DNA of 64,000 bases, taken from the NCBI GenBank assembly GCA_030620095.1, contig JAUTXW010004474.1, positions 209,001-273,000 of the forward strand, given 5' to 3'. Under the pieces are notes generated by a model that did not search any database, was not told where the DNA came from, and saw only the letters and a program-made list of their open reading frames with translations. Below, in pieces: positions 10,826-22,878 of the stretch. Origin of the DNA: Kuschelorhynchus macadamiae. Taxonomy: Eukaryota; Arthropoda; Insecta; Coleoptera; Curculionidae. Position 1 is the stretch's first letter; each line of letters begins with the position of its first letter. Both the position numbers and the translations under genes were made by a program.

Positions 10826-11290
10826 ATATCGGTCAGATGCTGGTTTCATATCTGTCAGGACTGTTCTTAAACGTAACATCCTTATAAAATTACATTGGTT
10901 CAAGAACCATTTGAAAATGATTTTCATCGCCGAATAGAATTTTCTGAAATTGTGATGAATATATGTGAAGAAATTTAAAATTTTTTGAGTAATATAATTT
11001 TTTCCGACGGATCCCCTTTATGCTTAACGACACAACCGACATTACATTTTCACTACACTACTTTTCCAAATCGTTGAGCGGCAGAACGGGTGAAATTGAA
11101 TGGCCAGCCAGAAACCCTGACTTCACGTCCTTCATTATTTTCTGTGGCATTTGAAAAATAAAGTTTAAGTAACCACCCAGACAATACGGATATATTGAAA
11201 GACAGAATTAGTACAGAATGTCAACTTATAACTTCGAATATGCTTCAAAATGTAAGAAATGAATTTTATTATCAATTTAGGACAATATCA
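10826..11290 (+). pseudogene. Second mariner-like relic, facing the first
   Basis: The sequence from 10826 (TCAGATGCTGGTTTCATATC) matches the reverse of 10260-10400. It then skips the first-Asp region and resumes with a C-terminal block at about 11070-11290, reading RTGEIEWPARNPDF and LKNKV in shifted frames. So it is an internally deleted copy of the same family as 9700-10735, in opposite orientation and less than 100 bp away. Confidence 0.75.
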
Positions 11291-11299
11291 AACCGTACA

Positions 11300-12305
11300 A
11301 GGGGGTTATTTTCCAAATTTAATTGAATTAATTAAAGGTCGGAGATAGACCCACATAACAGAAAATTTCAAGCATTTCAATTAACATAGCTCATGTCTAA
11401 GGTTATAACTTCTATTACAAAAAATATCGCTTAAACGCAGCAGGTAGATAATCAAAGGGTGAAAACGCGGGGCATGAAATGTTCACGGACTCAAGAAAGC
11501 CGGTGAACATGTTCGGAAAACTTTGAGGAAGAACGGACCGGCTTTTTTACTCTTTTATACTTTTATAGAGAGAGAAAAATTCAAGAAGAAATTCCACAGT
11601 TAGTCTTTTTCGATTTCGTATTAAATATACAGATATTTGTGAAAAGTTGACTTTAAATTGTGTAAGTTATTATGAAAAATGCATGATTATATACTGAAGT
11701 ATTAACCTTTAATGCGAAAATAATACGTCTTTAATTATTTCGTCGCTTAAAATTATTGGGAAAGTTAAATTTAAAATACTGAGTAAGATAAATATTTTTA
11801 TAATTTTTTTGGGGAATTAGGGCGGTATAAACTGATAAAAAGGGTGAAAATATAAAGGGAGATTAGTAGTTTGGAGGTTAAGACAACTACTTCTTTTTTA
11901 AAAATGGGCGGGATGAGGCCGAGAGGTTGCAAGAGGGTTGAGGTAAATATTTGTAATAATTTCTTCGGGATAGGTTGGGGGTGGGGACTAAATTGAAAAA
12001 ATCCTATGGTCTCAATTTGAGCATATCTCGATTACTTTTTGAGGCAAAAGACGAGAATTAGATCTAAGGGAAAACTTAGGAAGGCTTAATTAAAAATATC
12101 GTATAGGATTGTATTGACGTCTCGGATAAAAATATGTGTATTGTTTCTTGAGAGTGGTTTGGGGTGGAAATTGATGTCGGGAAATATAATCTTATTAATG
12201 TCTCCAGAAAGTAGAGTACATTGAGCTTAAGAATGATTAAAATGGAGGTGGCGGTGGAGGGAATGAGGGTGTGAATTCCGGATTTAAGGATTCTTACCCT
12301 TGAGA
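11300..12305. other. Intergenic DNA, no gene seen
   Basis: A G-rich purine-biased stretch (about 11820-12200) stands out against the AT-rich surroundings, but I recognised no protein or repeat. CAGGGTGTTTCAAAAAATAT at 12312 looks like a Tc1/mariner terminal repeat without a visible partner. Confidence 0.4.
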
Positions 12306-12429
12306 ACACATACAGGGTGTTTCAAAAAATATGGTCATCCCTTGATGGGGAAGTCCTAAAAGAAGAAACGTTTGAGATGCAGATGGTTAAATTGTTTTCC
12401 CTTTATGTTCCAATGGAATTATTAAATTG

Positions 12430-12920
12430 GAATGGAATTTGGTGTAATAAGAAGATGAACACAAATACTTCTCCGTATACCTAATAGTCGGTATATTATG
12501 TTATTAATATGTATCCTATACAGGGAAAATATTGTAGTCGCGAAAATTTTAGAAAAATAGGTAAATAATATAATAATAAATTGATTGGGTTTAATCGACG
12601 TTGTAGAGTCCCTAAAATAGGAAAAACATCCTTCAAGAGAAAAAAATATGGTGTCTGTACCAACGTGTTGTAAATGTAAAAAAATCATATTTTTTGAATA
12701 GGCAAACTGGTAACAGTTAAATTGAAAACAGAAATAGTTGGGGTAAATGTTCTACAAAATCGTGAAAGCATAGATTCTTTTTTTTTTTTCGATTATATAG
12801 TAACTACGTAATATTTAAAAATGGAACACGTAAAATGTATTTTATTTTTTGTATAGAAAAATTTTTGTCCAGTATACAGAAAAGCCTAAAAACATGAAAC
12901 AGCCGACTGAAAACGAAAAA
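12430..12920 (+). repeat. Dispersed repeat family X, copy 3
   Basis: Aligns by eye with 4880-5340 and 56900-57270 (shared TATTATGTTATTAATAT-like start, TCGACGTTGTAGAG versus TCGGCGTTTTAGAG, AATTGAAAACAGA, and TTGTCCAG..ATACAGA near the end). Non-coding. Confidence 0.6.
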
Positions 12921-13289
12921 AATATACCGGGGGTTTCTGAAATTTGTCCCACCGCTGTAAAGTCTTTAGTATGAATACTAGAAAATCGAAACTTGGTATT
13001 ATTAAATAATGGTTAAGAATTAATTTTAAACATTATATGTAACATTCTAACACCGGTTTAGGCGCAAATTACCAAAAATTGTGAATTTTAAATGGAATGC
13101 CCTATTATATATTTAGAGTTATTTGAATACAGGACAACATTCTAAATCTAGAGTGCCATGAACTATCTAAATTTCTTAAAGTATCGTTAAAAGTTACGGA
13201 AAAAATTAATTTGACAAATTTAATCGTTATTTTAATTTTTATAATAGCTTCAACATAAAAAAATCAATTTTGCTTAAATAAATCAGGTT

Positions 13290-13740
13290 TTACTTCCTTG
13301 TAAAAGGGAAGTATTTAATCGTGAAAAATCACCCTTTGAAGTTTTTTAGATATTTACATTTCACGGTCTGTCTATCTGTCGCTCTGTCCATATGTTCGCG
13401 GCATAGTTAAAAACTACTCGCTCGATTGACTTCAATATTTTGTCAAAATTTAAGGGGCATATGGGGATGACCACATTACACATGGTAATATTTTAATGGA
13501 AATCCGATATTGCAAAAGAAAATGATGGTCTAGTGAGATGTTAAAAAAATATATTACTAAAAAATAACTTATCCAATTTATTTCAAATTTTGTAGTCAAT
13601 CAAGTATTACGTAGATAAAACTTTGATACGAATCCATGATGACGAAACAAAATGGCGGCTTAATGAAATAATGTAAAATTCAGCCTAAAAAACTACTTAA
13701 TGGATCGATTTCAGATTGTTTGTAAAAATTAAATGCCTAC
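13290..13740 (+). repeat. Degenerate tandem repeat of CTGTCTATCTGTC / AACTACT class
   Basis: GTCTGTCTATCTGTCGCTCTG near 13370 is followed by three related units starting with AAAAACTACTCG (13407), AAAAAATAACTT (13558) and AAAAAACTACTT (13686). Each is followed by a GATT..TTTCA..TTTGT-like phrase. Repeats of this wording are common in insect genomes; I know no function for them. Confidence 0.5.
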
Positions 13741-14129
13741 ATTTAATTAATAATTTAGCCAGAATCTGAAAATTAACTTAAACCTGTGTTTTAATTAATT
13801 AGAATATTTATAGATGGCTATGGATGGTGGAAACAACTAATTTAAAAGCGGACTCAAATGACTGGTGTACTTGATAAGTATTCATCACTTGTGAACACTT
13901 TAGGATTAAATACTATTTGACAACTTCATTTATTGAATCTTATTTAGATAAATCAGTTTTTTTAATGCAAAAATATAGTCAACCATTGGGTTCAACAAAT
14001 TGCAAAAGTAGTTTTTCCTAGAAAACGATAGTTATAATTGTTATAAGGCTCACTTTAATTAAAAGTTATTAAAACAGAGCAAAGGAAATCAAAAAGCAAA
14101 ACAAACCTTTGTAAATTCCTGCGGTGATT

Positions 14130-15300
14130 TCGCTATTGATTAAGCGCCCTTAAGCCCTAAAATCTTTACTAATGTACTTTATGAGAGATTCAAGGTTTTT
14201 TTAAACAATATAGTAGGACAATGTAAATGTGGCGTTACCCCAGGAAAGCCAACCGTCAATCAAATCCATTCCCTAAGACAAATATTGGAAAAACATCGGA
14301 TTTTACCAATGACACCCACCATTTATTAGTTGATTTTAAGGCCGCATACGATAGTGTAAATCGCAATATAGAGTTTATAATACCAGCTAAGTTTATTAAA
14401 CTGACCAAAACAACAATGACCAACGTTATATCATGCATAAAATTTCAAAATGAGTACTCTACAATCGTTGATGTAAAAAACGGTGTAAAACAAGGCTCTG
14501 GCGTGCGTTCCTTTTAATATTGCCTTAGAGAGAAGGTAGTCAGAAATACCGGTGTTCATGTAAACGGGACGATATATAACAGACTAATACAGATCTCTGG
14601 ATACGAAGATAACCTAAACATTATAGGTGGAAGCAAGCGTAATGTGTTATGACACATTTTATGACTCTGGCAAATTCAGCTAAAGAAATGAGTTTGAAAG
14701 TTAACCACCAGGAGAAAATAAATTACATGCTGGTAACAAAGTCCCAGTTGCTCAACGGGGCATTCCGTTTGGAAACTATACCTTTGAACAAGCAAGCCAA
14801 TCTACGTACCTTGGCTCCCTGGTAAGCACAACAAACACAAATATCGTTAAGAGCCAAAGAAGAATAAACATCGCCTATCGTACTATTTCTCTAAAACATA
14901 CCTGCAACAAAATACAGCCAAATATGAAATTAAATATTTACAAGACACTTATAAGATCAGTTCTTGGGGCAGAAGCCTGAACTCTTAAGCAAAGTAGCGA
15001 ATGATCTTGGGTATCTTTGAAAGAAAAGTTTCGAAAAATCTTTGAAGCGATAAATGAACATCTAGTTAGAATACCAGATGGCGTTATCATAAAGCCACTC
15101 ATCATGGCCACACCCGAGAGTTGGAAAACCGGAGGTCAATCCAAGATGAATAGATGGAATGGAGAGAATACTTGCAATTCTAAACGTCAAAGGATGGAAG
15201 AAAACCGCTAGGAATAGTGCAAAATGAAGAGGAATTTTAGAGCGGTCTAAGATTAACCGGGGATTATCGCCCCAAAGATGATGATAATGAAATTATTAAT
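14130..15300 (+). pseudogene. LINE reverse transcriptase fragment
   Basis: Relic of a non-LTR reverse transcriptase. Palm motifs appear in order: LLVDFKAAYDSVNR (14320-14360), NGVKQGSGV (about 14479) and YEDNLNIIGG in place of YADD (about 14599), then STYLGSLV (about 14800). The last part, ILNVKGWKKTARN and the following GILERSK..RGL (15175-15260), is the C-terminal tail these elements often carry. The catalytic YADD is mutated, and there are stops and frameshifts between blocks. The wording suggests an RTE- or Jockey-like clade, but I cannot settle it. The 5' end and endonuclease are absent. Confidence 0.75.
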
Positions 15301-15309
15301 AAGAAAAAT

Positions 15310-15900
15310 ATCACCTAAACGGTAATTGTCTCAAAAAGGAGTGATGTTGCTAACATCAACGGGCTGCAATAACCTAAAAAAAGAATTGTCTAAAAATTTT
15401 TCTCTTAATTATTTTCTTGTTTCTTATAGTGTAGTTTCCCAACATGGCGGCATCGTATACATTGTATATAGTTTACTTTTGTTTGATATAGAAACAATTT
15501 AGTTAATAATCAGACAATCTGAGATCAATTTTCGAACGTCAATAGTTCGAAAACAACGAAGGCTAGCATTAGAGTATGCTAAGTGCTTTGTTCATAATCT
15601 GAAAATCATGAGTAGGATTAAAAAGTCTAACAATAATATACAAGGTAACTTAACGAAATACAACTAGATATATCTAAACAAGAGCATTATCAGAAATAGC
15701 TAATAATATTTCTTCAAAGTTGATCTATTTTTATATATTAGGCATTCATATGGCTTATAACTGTGTAAATGTTTACTCGATTTGGATAAATCATAAATAT
15801 GGTTCCCAAAAATTTCCAGAGGTTCACCCATGTTAAAGAAATAGCTAATATGTACGCAATGTACAATCTAAATATTTTAAAAGCTGTTTATTTTTTGTAC
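15310..15900. other. AT-rich intergenic DNA
   Basis: Nothing recognisable in either strand. Confidence 0.4.
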
Positions 15901-15907
15901 TTCAATG

Positions 15908-16294
15908 GAGCGATGTATCTCGTTTAACCAGAAAACAAACTAATTATTTTTTGCTTATGTCGTTATTTACATAGTTTTTCAATCTCCAGAGGTATGGAGA
16001 AGACAGCTGCAGGGCGAAAAATGAACAACATAGAGTTTGAGTTTAAATCTACGGGTTAATGTATAATAAATCCATATAAATGTTGAGATATCTTTAGATC
16101 GAGCGAGGTATCTCGTTTAACACTCTTAAACAAGTTAATCATTTTTTGCTTATGTCGCTATTTACATAGTTTTGCAATCTGCGAAGGTATGGAGAAGACA
16201 GTTGCAGGTCGAGAAATAAACAAAATAGAGTTAGAGTTTGAATCTACGGGTTAATGTATAATAAATCAATGTATATGTTAAGATATCTTTAAAT
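15908..16294. repeat. 193-bp tandem duplication
   Basis: Two units with period about 193, 15908-16100 and 16101-16294. They share GTATCTCGTTTAAC, TTTTTGCTTATGTCG, GGTATGGAGAAGACAG and CTACGGGTTAATGTATAATA. Divergence is about ten per cent by eye. It has no coding content. Confidence 0.85.
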
Positions 16295-16299
16295 TAAAT

Positions 16300-19030
16300 A
16301 TGTTTTTATGTAACCTAGTGTTTCGTTTATATAGTTAACCACCTTAATGTGTTTTCAACTTCATAAATATAGTCAAGCAGTAAAAAGAAAAAAATAGTAT
16401 GAAGTTTAGAGGTGTATACCAATAAACAGAAGATAGCAAATACATTTTTGTTTGACCCATGTGCGTTGCCATTTTCGGTAAGTCTATATAAAAAACTGGC
16501 AAACGCATCATAATTATAATAAGTATATTGGTTCAGTGACGTCTGAAACAAACCTAAAACTTCAACATATATTTAATAAATAATTACTAAAAATTTACAT
16601 TTCCGATTACCGACTGTTTATAACATCATCTGACTTGACAAGAACTTTGGATAAATATAAAAAGACATCCAAACATATATTTCATATTATATCCCCTTCA
16701 AGAACATTGCTTATGTTGAAATAAACATACGTTAATCTATACAACATAGACGCCAACATACCTATTAATATACAACCAACTTAATCATTAATCCGTGATA
16801 AATAACTAGCTTAAAAATCCTGACAGGTAAATGTATTTATGTGGGAGATCTAAAATGTATAGTACAACACATAAGAAGTCCTTACGCTGCATTAGCATAG
16901 TCAATCAGGCGTTTAGGTATAATAAAGAATTGGTAAATAATTCTGAAGAGTAAAATGAAGATCACAAGGTGCATGAGTACATACAAACATTTAGGTAAGT
17001 GAGGGAAGTGCGAGAAAAGATATATATTAAACAGAAATTTGTAATATCTGAATTAGTCGTCTAGAAGTACAACTGATATATAAAGTGATAATAATAATAT
17101 CTCAAGACTGAGAATGAGGAGGTTAATTTACAGATTTATCAGATTTGAATATAGGTTCCTAACTAGCAGATCTACACGCTAAACTTTTACTTATTTGAAG
17201 AAGATTATAAGAAATATGCATTATCTTAAGGCTCTTGACCATTATGTTCTTAGACCCTCTAAAGTTTGCCCTAGAGTGGGAAAAGCCGAGATATATGTAC
17301 TTATAATGGGAATATCCCTATAAGAAAATAAATCAAATGTTGCAACTGTTCAACACACACCGTATTATTAAAAAAGAGTAAAATTCCGGTAGAGTATAGA
17401 CAAAATGTTTATTTATCCACAAGATTGTCATATTTTGTGCACTATAATCACCCAGATTGGGGAACCCAGGTGGATGACCCTCCTACCTCAAAGGACATAT
17501 GTTCATTTTGTTTAAAAAAGTGAGAATATGATGGCAGAGGCACAGGTCAAAATTACTAAATATTTTCTTAAAAAACGCATTTAAAGTCAAGTCCAAATTA
17601 TGTTAATATCTCGGGACAGATTTAAGTAATTTTTACTTAGGAAATTCCATCAAACTCCAAAAAGCTTAAAGGTAAATTCGCTAATCAAATTGCCAAATTT
17701 AGACAAGGAATTAAAGTTAAGTACATATTTGTGCATATGTAAGGATTAAAATTACTTAATTGTTACCTACATTTCGACTTATAAGGAAAACATCTTTATA
17801 GGTTCCTTTTATTCTTAACAAGAAGGCAAGTCGTCGAGAAGGACCCGTTGTATTGTCTCGTCGTGTGTTTTAGTTATTCAATCTTCAGTGTTCGTTGAAA
17901 TTAGTGTCCCTTCTCGGAAAATTTGTACAATAATATCTATCTAGTAGTTTAATAATTCACTATTGATCGACATCAGAGACATTTGACAGAAACGGGAGTA
18001 ATTACTAGCTAAAGAACACAGAACAGATCCTATATAGGTCCGGTGTTGACCTAAAATAACATTTTCATTTTTGGTCGACAATTCTTCCTCTTTTAGCCCT
18101 GACCAATAAAAAAAAATCCCTAAGTAGGAAATTATTTCTTATTAGTCCAATTTAAATTAGACTATATACGCAAATTGCCGTATAGATCAAAAACGAAAAA
18201 ATAATTGAACGATATAACAGAAAGCTGAAAGAGAAAGAAATTTGTTATCAAACAGATAAATATTAAAATTTATGTTCCAAACTAATAAATACTATGAGGA
18301 TAATGTAATAATAAAGAAACAACATGAATTTGGTTAATTTGATTAATATATTATTTTTCTTTTAAAGTCAAATTGCATTTAATTTTCTTTAAACGTAGTT
18401 ATTTGAGAAGTCCGTCTGTTTTTTATAAGCAAAAATAAACTTGATCAGAAAATTTTGACGCGCATATTGTTTTAAGCATCCGGGCCTCGGAAAATCAAAT
18501 TAAATGTTGAAAAATTTACTTCCGCCATTATGAATTAAGAAGACAGATATAAAAGGCTTCATCTTTGGATACCTACCGGTATCCGCAACGACATGTTTAA
18601 TCTATATTCCATCCTCTTCCAATTCTTTCTTAACGTATATACGGATATGGAGTCCTGTCAGGTATAAAACAGGACAAAAAGAAGTCACATTCAGGTAATT
18701 AATATCGTAGCTGGATCTCCTGAATAAATATTTTCCTATTTTCGACCTAACCCCAATAGGCAAAAGGCCTTAAATTTTTCGACTTCCATATTACGGTAGT
18801 TTTGTTCTACGCTTAGGTAATTTACAAATTTACCCAATTTTGCCCAGTCCAAATTTTTTCATAGTCATAAATGAAGGAAAATTTACCTATTTTGGACAAA
18901 AATGTTTGTTGGGTTATAACTATGACTTGGTTACGTTCAAGTTTCATAGCTGTTGTATCAGATGTGCAAAATATATTTTAACCACATAAACCTCTACAAA
19001 TAACGAATGCCTATATACAGTAAAGGGATG
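16300..19030. other. AT-rich intergenic DNA
   Basis: No gene recognised. Short open frames are compatible with chance. A moderately GC-richer stretch at 17815-17930 (AAGGCAAGTCGTCGAGAAGG) was examined without a match. Confidence 0.4.
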
Positions 19031-19039
19031 GTAACTACT

Positions 19040-19215
19040 TAACTTCCAGATTTAGTCTCTGAATTCTAACAGTATAAGTTAGTTAAGTCCAAAATGGTAC
19101 TTTTTAGAAAATAAAGAACGGAAGTAAGTTAGTGGGATGAAGACATTCAACTACACGGAGGTATGTCTTGAAGCGATTTCAAATATTCCTATAGAATTCA
19201 ATTACTTTGAATATA
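19040..19215 (+). pseudogene. Env-like membrane protein scrap (plus)
   Basis: About 170 bases match the reverse of 24600-24790. The shared blocks are GTACTTTTTAGAAAATAAAG, GATG.AGA.ATTCA, ACACGGAGG.ATGTCTTGAAG and ATTCCTATAGAATT. The common peptide reads (F/S)YTEACLE followed by SIPIE. It is too short and broken to classify alone; see 24420-25010 for the longer copy. Confidence 0.45.
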
Positions 19216-19589
19216 TTTATAGAAACATTAAATGAATTTATAGAAAATATTAAATTATATTTATAGAAATAATAAATGAAAATGTAACAAATTTCTAAAA
19301 ATAATTGTTTAAACTGTGTAGATCCACTCGAAATTTCGAATATCAAATATCCTGGCTAACTGAAAGTTGTCTTTTTGAAGTAGTATTTATGATTCAAAAT
19401 TTTAGCTTTCTAGGATAATACCTTCAGGTCTCTAGTTGAAGTCAAAATTGGGAAAATTATGAAAAATATCATAAACTCAAAGTAAGTGATTTATCTCGAT
19501 CTTTTCTAACACATGGCTGTTTGCCCAAAAATCTATATAAATAAACTCATAAAATCATTAAAAAATACTTTAACTTAACGCACGTAAGC

Positions 19590-19695
19590 CCCGGTACCAA
19601 GATTACGCTGACGCCGGCGGGGCGCCGGCCGCCATAAGTCTGCTGTTCTTGTTACGAAGTTTAGTTACATCGGTGCCGTCGGGAAGTTCAGGAAT
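19590..19695. other. GC-rich island
   Basis: A GC-rich block with CCGGCGGGGCGCCGGCCGCC at its core inside very AT-rich DNA, about 400 bp upstream of the decayed gene at 20005. It could be the remnant of that element's promoter or end. No motif proves it. Confidence 0.35.
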
Positions 19696-20004
19696 TAAAA
19701 AAAAAACATTAAATCTGTATATAATAGAAAGTGTTTAAAAAAGCTAGAACTCAGACAGTTAAGTGAAATTTTTTTTGATATCTAGATCTGCAAGTGTAGA
19801 GATTTCATTTGTGCAAATGTAAAAAAACTTGCCCTAAAACAGAACAAGAATTTTTAAAGGACTAAAGAATAGATACAGAAATGTTTATTGGAAATGTCGA
19901 TGTTTAATTGACAAGGATAATACAAAAACGTATGCAAGCAAAAAAGGAACTAAAGAACGAAAACGACTTACAACAATTAGAGCATACAGCATTTCCCCGG
20001 TGAA

Positions 20005-21410
20005 GGAAAACTATTTTTTTTCTTGAAGTTCGTCAACAAAGAGTTTGATTTTCAAATAGACAGCCTCTCAACTTCAAAAGCAACACAAACGGACCTGCGA
20101 CGAATGGATATCAGAAATTTAGCCGACGCTTGCGATCGCACTGCCGATAAATCTTCTAGCAAACGCTGTGCTGCAAGATCTCGATGTTGTCTACAGGGGC
20201 GACTCTTCGAAAATATTGAACCGAAGTAAATTGAGGAGAGAACGAAAAAGACGAATGACGTAGTTAAAAAAGGGATCAAGGAGCATTTGAAAATTACAGG
20301 GATCTACTTTTACGGTAGAAAGAACAGAACACTGCTGACAGAGATAGAGATAGCACTTATAAGAGATACGCCTTAGAAGAACATATTCTTGCCAAACTTG
20401 GATCTATTTATCTGGGATATGTAATTCCCAAATCAGGAACATAAAATCAATTATCTTCGATTTCTAAATAGACAGCTTAAGGTCTGTTGAAGAAATTGTT
20501 GCTGTTGGCTGTGACGGAAAAATTTTAAACACGGGCTTTAAGAATGAGTTGTAAGGCAATTGCAAGTAGAGATTGGACACTCATTACAATGGTTTATTTG
20601 CCTACTGCACGCCAACATTCACTTCGCCATTTGATTGAAAAAATAGATGGTAAAACTAACGATCCAAAAGGATTTTCGATACCGATTTGCCCTAATTGAC
20701 TCTATTACCGACCAATCGCAAGAGGTCGTATACCTACTCACACAATTATCAAATCGTGATCCTGGAAAAATAGAACACGCAAGGTGGCTAACAACAGCTA
20801 ATAGGATTTTGAAACGTTACGTAGCCACAACACACCTGTCGAACGAATTTAAGAGAATATATGTATGCTCTTGTTTCGTTCGATATTAAAATCAAATCAT
20901 CGTGTATTGAAGGCTCTAGACATTTATTGTCTCTAATAAGTGGATCCAGATATCTACCAAGTGCAGTTAAAGAACTGATTGATCTAGTCATACAAAGGAA
21001 TGCATTTTTCGCTCATCAAGAAATTATTCTATTAAGAATGATTAGAGATGATCGAAAGCATATATGAGAACTTGGGCTAAGGAGAATTCTCAAATGTAGG
21101 GTAACGAATCTTCAAAATAGTGACATCCGATAATTTAACTTAATTTTGAGACTCAAGATTATTACACTAAATTATTAAACTAGCAGTCAGTTAGCGTAAC
21201 TTACAAAAGAGATATCCCATGAGGTCTTGCAAGAGGTAATGGAATTTTGAAATACCCTTGTCACTTACAAGCTGTTGAACGTTGTCTCAGAACAGTGATC
21301 GAAACCTCTGCTTCAGTAAGCAGAACAGAAGCAAGAGATGATTTAATTCATGCTTAATTTGCCTCCAGAAAAAAAAAGGCGGGAAACAAAACAGCAATTT
21401 TTAAAGGCTT
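20005..21410 (+). pseudogene. Decayed member of an unnamed multicopy arthropod protein family
   Basis: I recognise the wording of a family of uncharacterised, high-copy arthropod proteins but know no established function. Blocks in order: RNLADACDRT with a following RRCLL-like stretch (20110-20200), GIYFYGRKNRTL (about 20300), a CDG-like block near 20505, and HSLQWFICLLHAN (20578-20615). Then KIDGKT..KGFS (20640), ARWLTTANRILKRYV (20780-20825), GSRHLLSLISGSRYLP and VIQRNAFFAH (20910-21020), RDDRKHIRELGLRRIL (21048-21095), and KYPCHLQAVERCLRTVIE with SRTEARDDLIHA (21255-21355). At least six stops or frameshifts. The high copy number of the family suggests a mobile-element origin (inference). 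Confidence 0.65.
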
Positions 21411-21414
21411 TAAG

Positions 21415-22045
21415 GCAATAAACTAACATATTTGGCTGGGGGGTGGAAGGTAGGAAGGAACTCGCTATGCAGACATGTGGTGAGTTCTAAGTTATGTCAA
21501 TGTTTAAACATTTATTTTTATTCAGTGAAATAAGCGAAGGGCTGCAATATTTTAAAAGCAAGGTATTGTGAAAAATTCGACTCGATCTAGGCACTTACAT
21601 GAATGATCAACAATAGTAATGACAACTTTCTAGCACCCAGGCTAACTGTGATCTCACATTTCATTTTTTTCCGTTATAGATCGGTCCATCCTAGTAGACG
21701 GGTGGATAGAAATGCCTAGAAACTTGTCATTCTTACATTTAAAGGGTGAAATATTTCTAAGTAAAAGAGGTCTCTTCATGATAATGTTAAGGCTGATTAA
21801 AATGATACAAAAATATATAAACTTGGTAAACCTATCTAGTCCAAATAATTGGAAACATATTATATAAATAAATTTTAGATAGTTCTTAGACTTGAAATTT
21901 GAAGTAAAGTATCCTAGAACATCTAGAACAACCAGCTTCATTTTATTGATAGCGGCAGGTTATAACTCGATAGTTCAGAGTCAAGAAGTCAGGTAACGTA
22001 GAGAATTGGTAAACAGGTGTTGACAGGAAAATGTAGCTTTATTTA
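21415..22045. other. AT-rich intergenic DNA
   Basis: No gene or repeat recognised. Confidence 0.4.
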
Positions 22046-22052
22046 CTCGTCA

Positions 22053-22111
<59 letters not shown>
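22053..22111. repeat. (TA)n microsatellite
   Basis: About 60 bases of TA, with a hammerhead-like module 150 bp downstream. Confidence 0.95.
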
Positions 22112-22123
<12 letters not shown>

Positions 22124-22260
22124 CTAGACGATGATTCTTGAACCTCTAATATATATTTTTTAGATTATTTTTTTTGTTTTCTTAGGGTACGGTTCGAGTG
22201 GTACAAGGTAATGAAAACTATTTCATTTCCTTGAAAAATTTGATATTATTTAAATTTCCA

Positions 22261-22300
22261 GACGTTTCGTCCGAATTTCAACCTTTCTCAATAGAGCAGT
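22261..22300 (-). ncRNA. Hammerhead-like module near (TA)n
   Basis: On the minus strand: CTATTGAGAAAGG, a short spacer, then GGACGAAACGTC. The CGAAAC-GTC part matches the hammerhead 3' core. The CTGATGA box is replaced by CTATTGA and stem II is weak, so activity is unlikely. Confidence 0.3.
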
Positions 22301-22304
22301 AAAA

Positions 22305-22875
22305 AAATTTTTGGTTTCAGAAAAATGCATCGCACAATTAGGTAATTGTTAATAGGTACAGTTAGCGTCAGATAAACCCGTATGGCGTGAAATGAGTATA
22401 ACCTCGTTTTATGATATTTTGGTAATACAAACTTTTATTTTTACCTGTTACGTAGGTTACAACCACACGGATTGAGTGGTTTTAAAGGTATATTAAGGTT
22501 TTTTACGTAACTGAATGATTTGTTCTATATTAGGTTATTGTCAAAGACATATATTAAATTCACTAACACATACATAATAAAACAAACTAATAAGAAAAAC
22601 CTGGGTCCTGTCCGCTTATCTAAGCCCAAACTCTGACTGGAGCAGCTGCTCTATTTCTTCTGCTGGAACATTGTATTATAAATACACGTCGATACAGCCG
22701 TTTTAAATGGATTTTGTCTTTTGCCGATCTTTTCAAGGTATGTTCAAGTCACCTCTTTACGATTCATATGATTCCCTGAACCATCAGCCTTATAATTCGA
22801 CACCAGCCTTATTTTATTAGTGTAATTATGGCAGTTTTTGTAGCTGTACTTAAACATGGCATATTTTGTGCTATT
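22305..22875. other. Intergenic DNA
   Basis: No gene, RNA or clear repeat recognised. Confidence 0.4.
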
Positions 22876-22878
22876 AAG

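Noticed and set aside
12312..12331. Complete Tc1/mariner element at the CAGGGTGTTTC motif
   Set aside because: No partner inverted end or transposase could be found within several kilobases.
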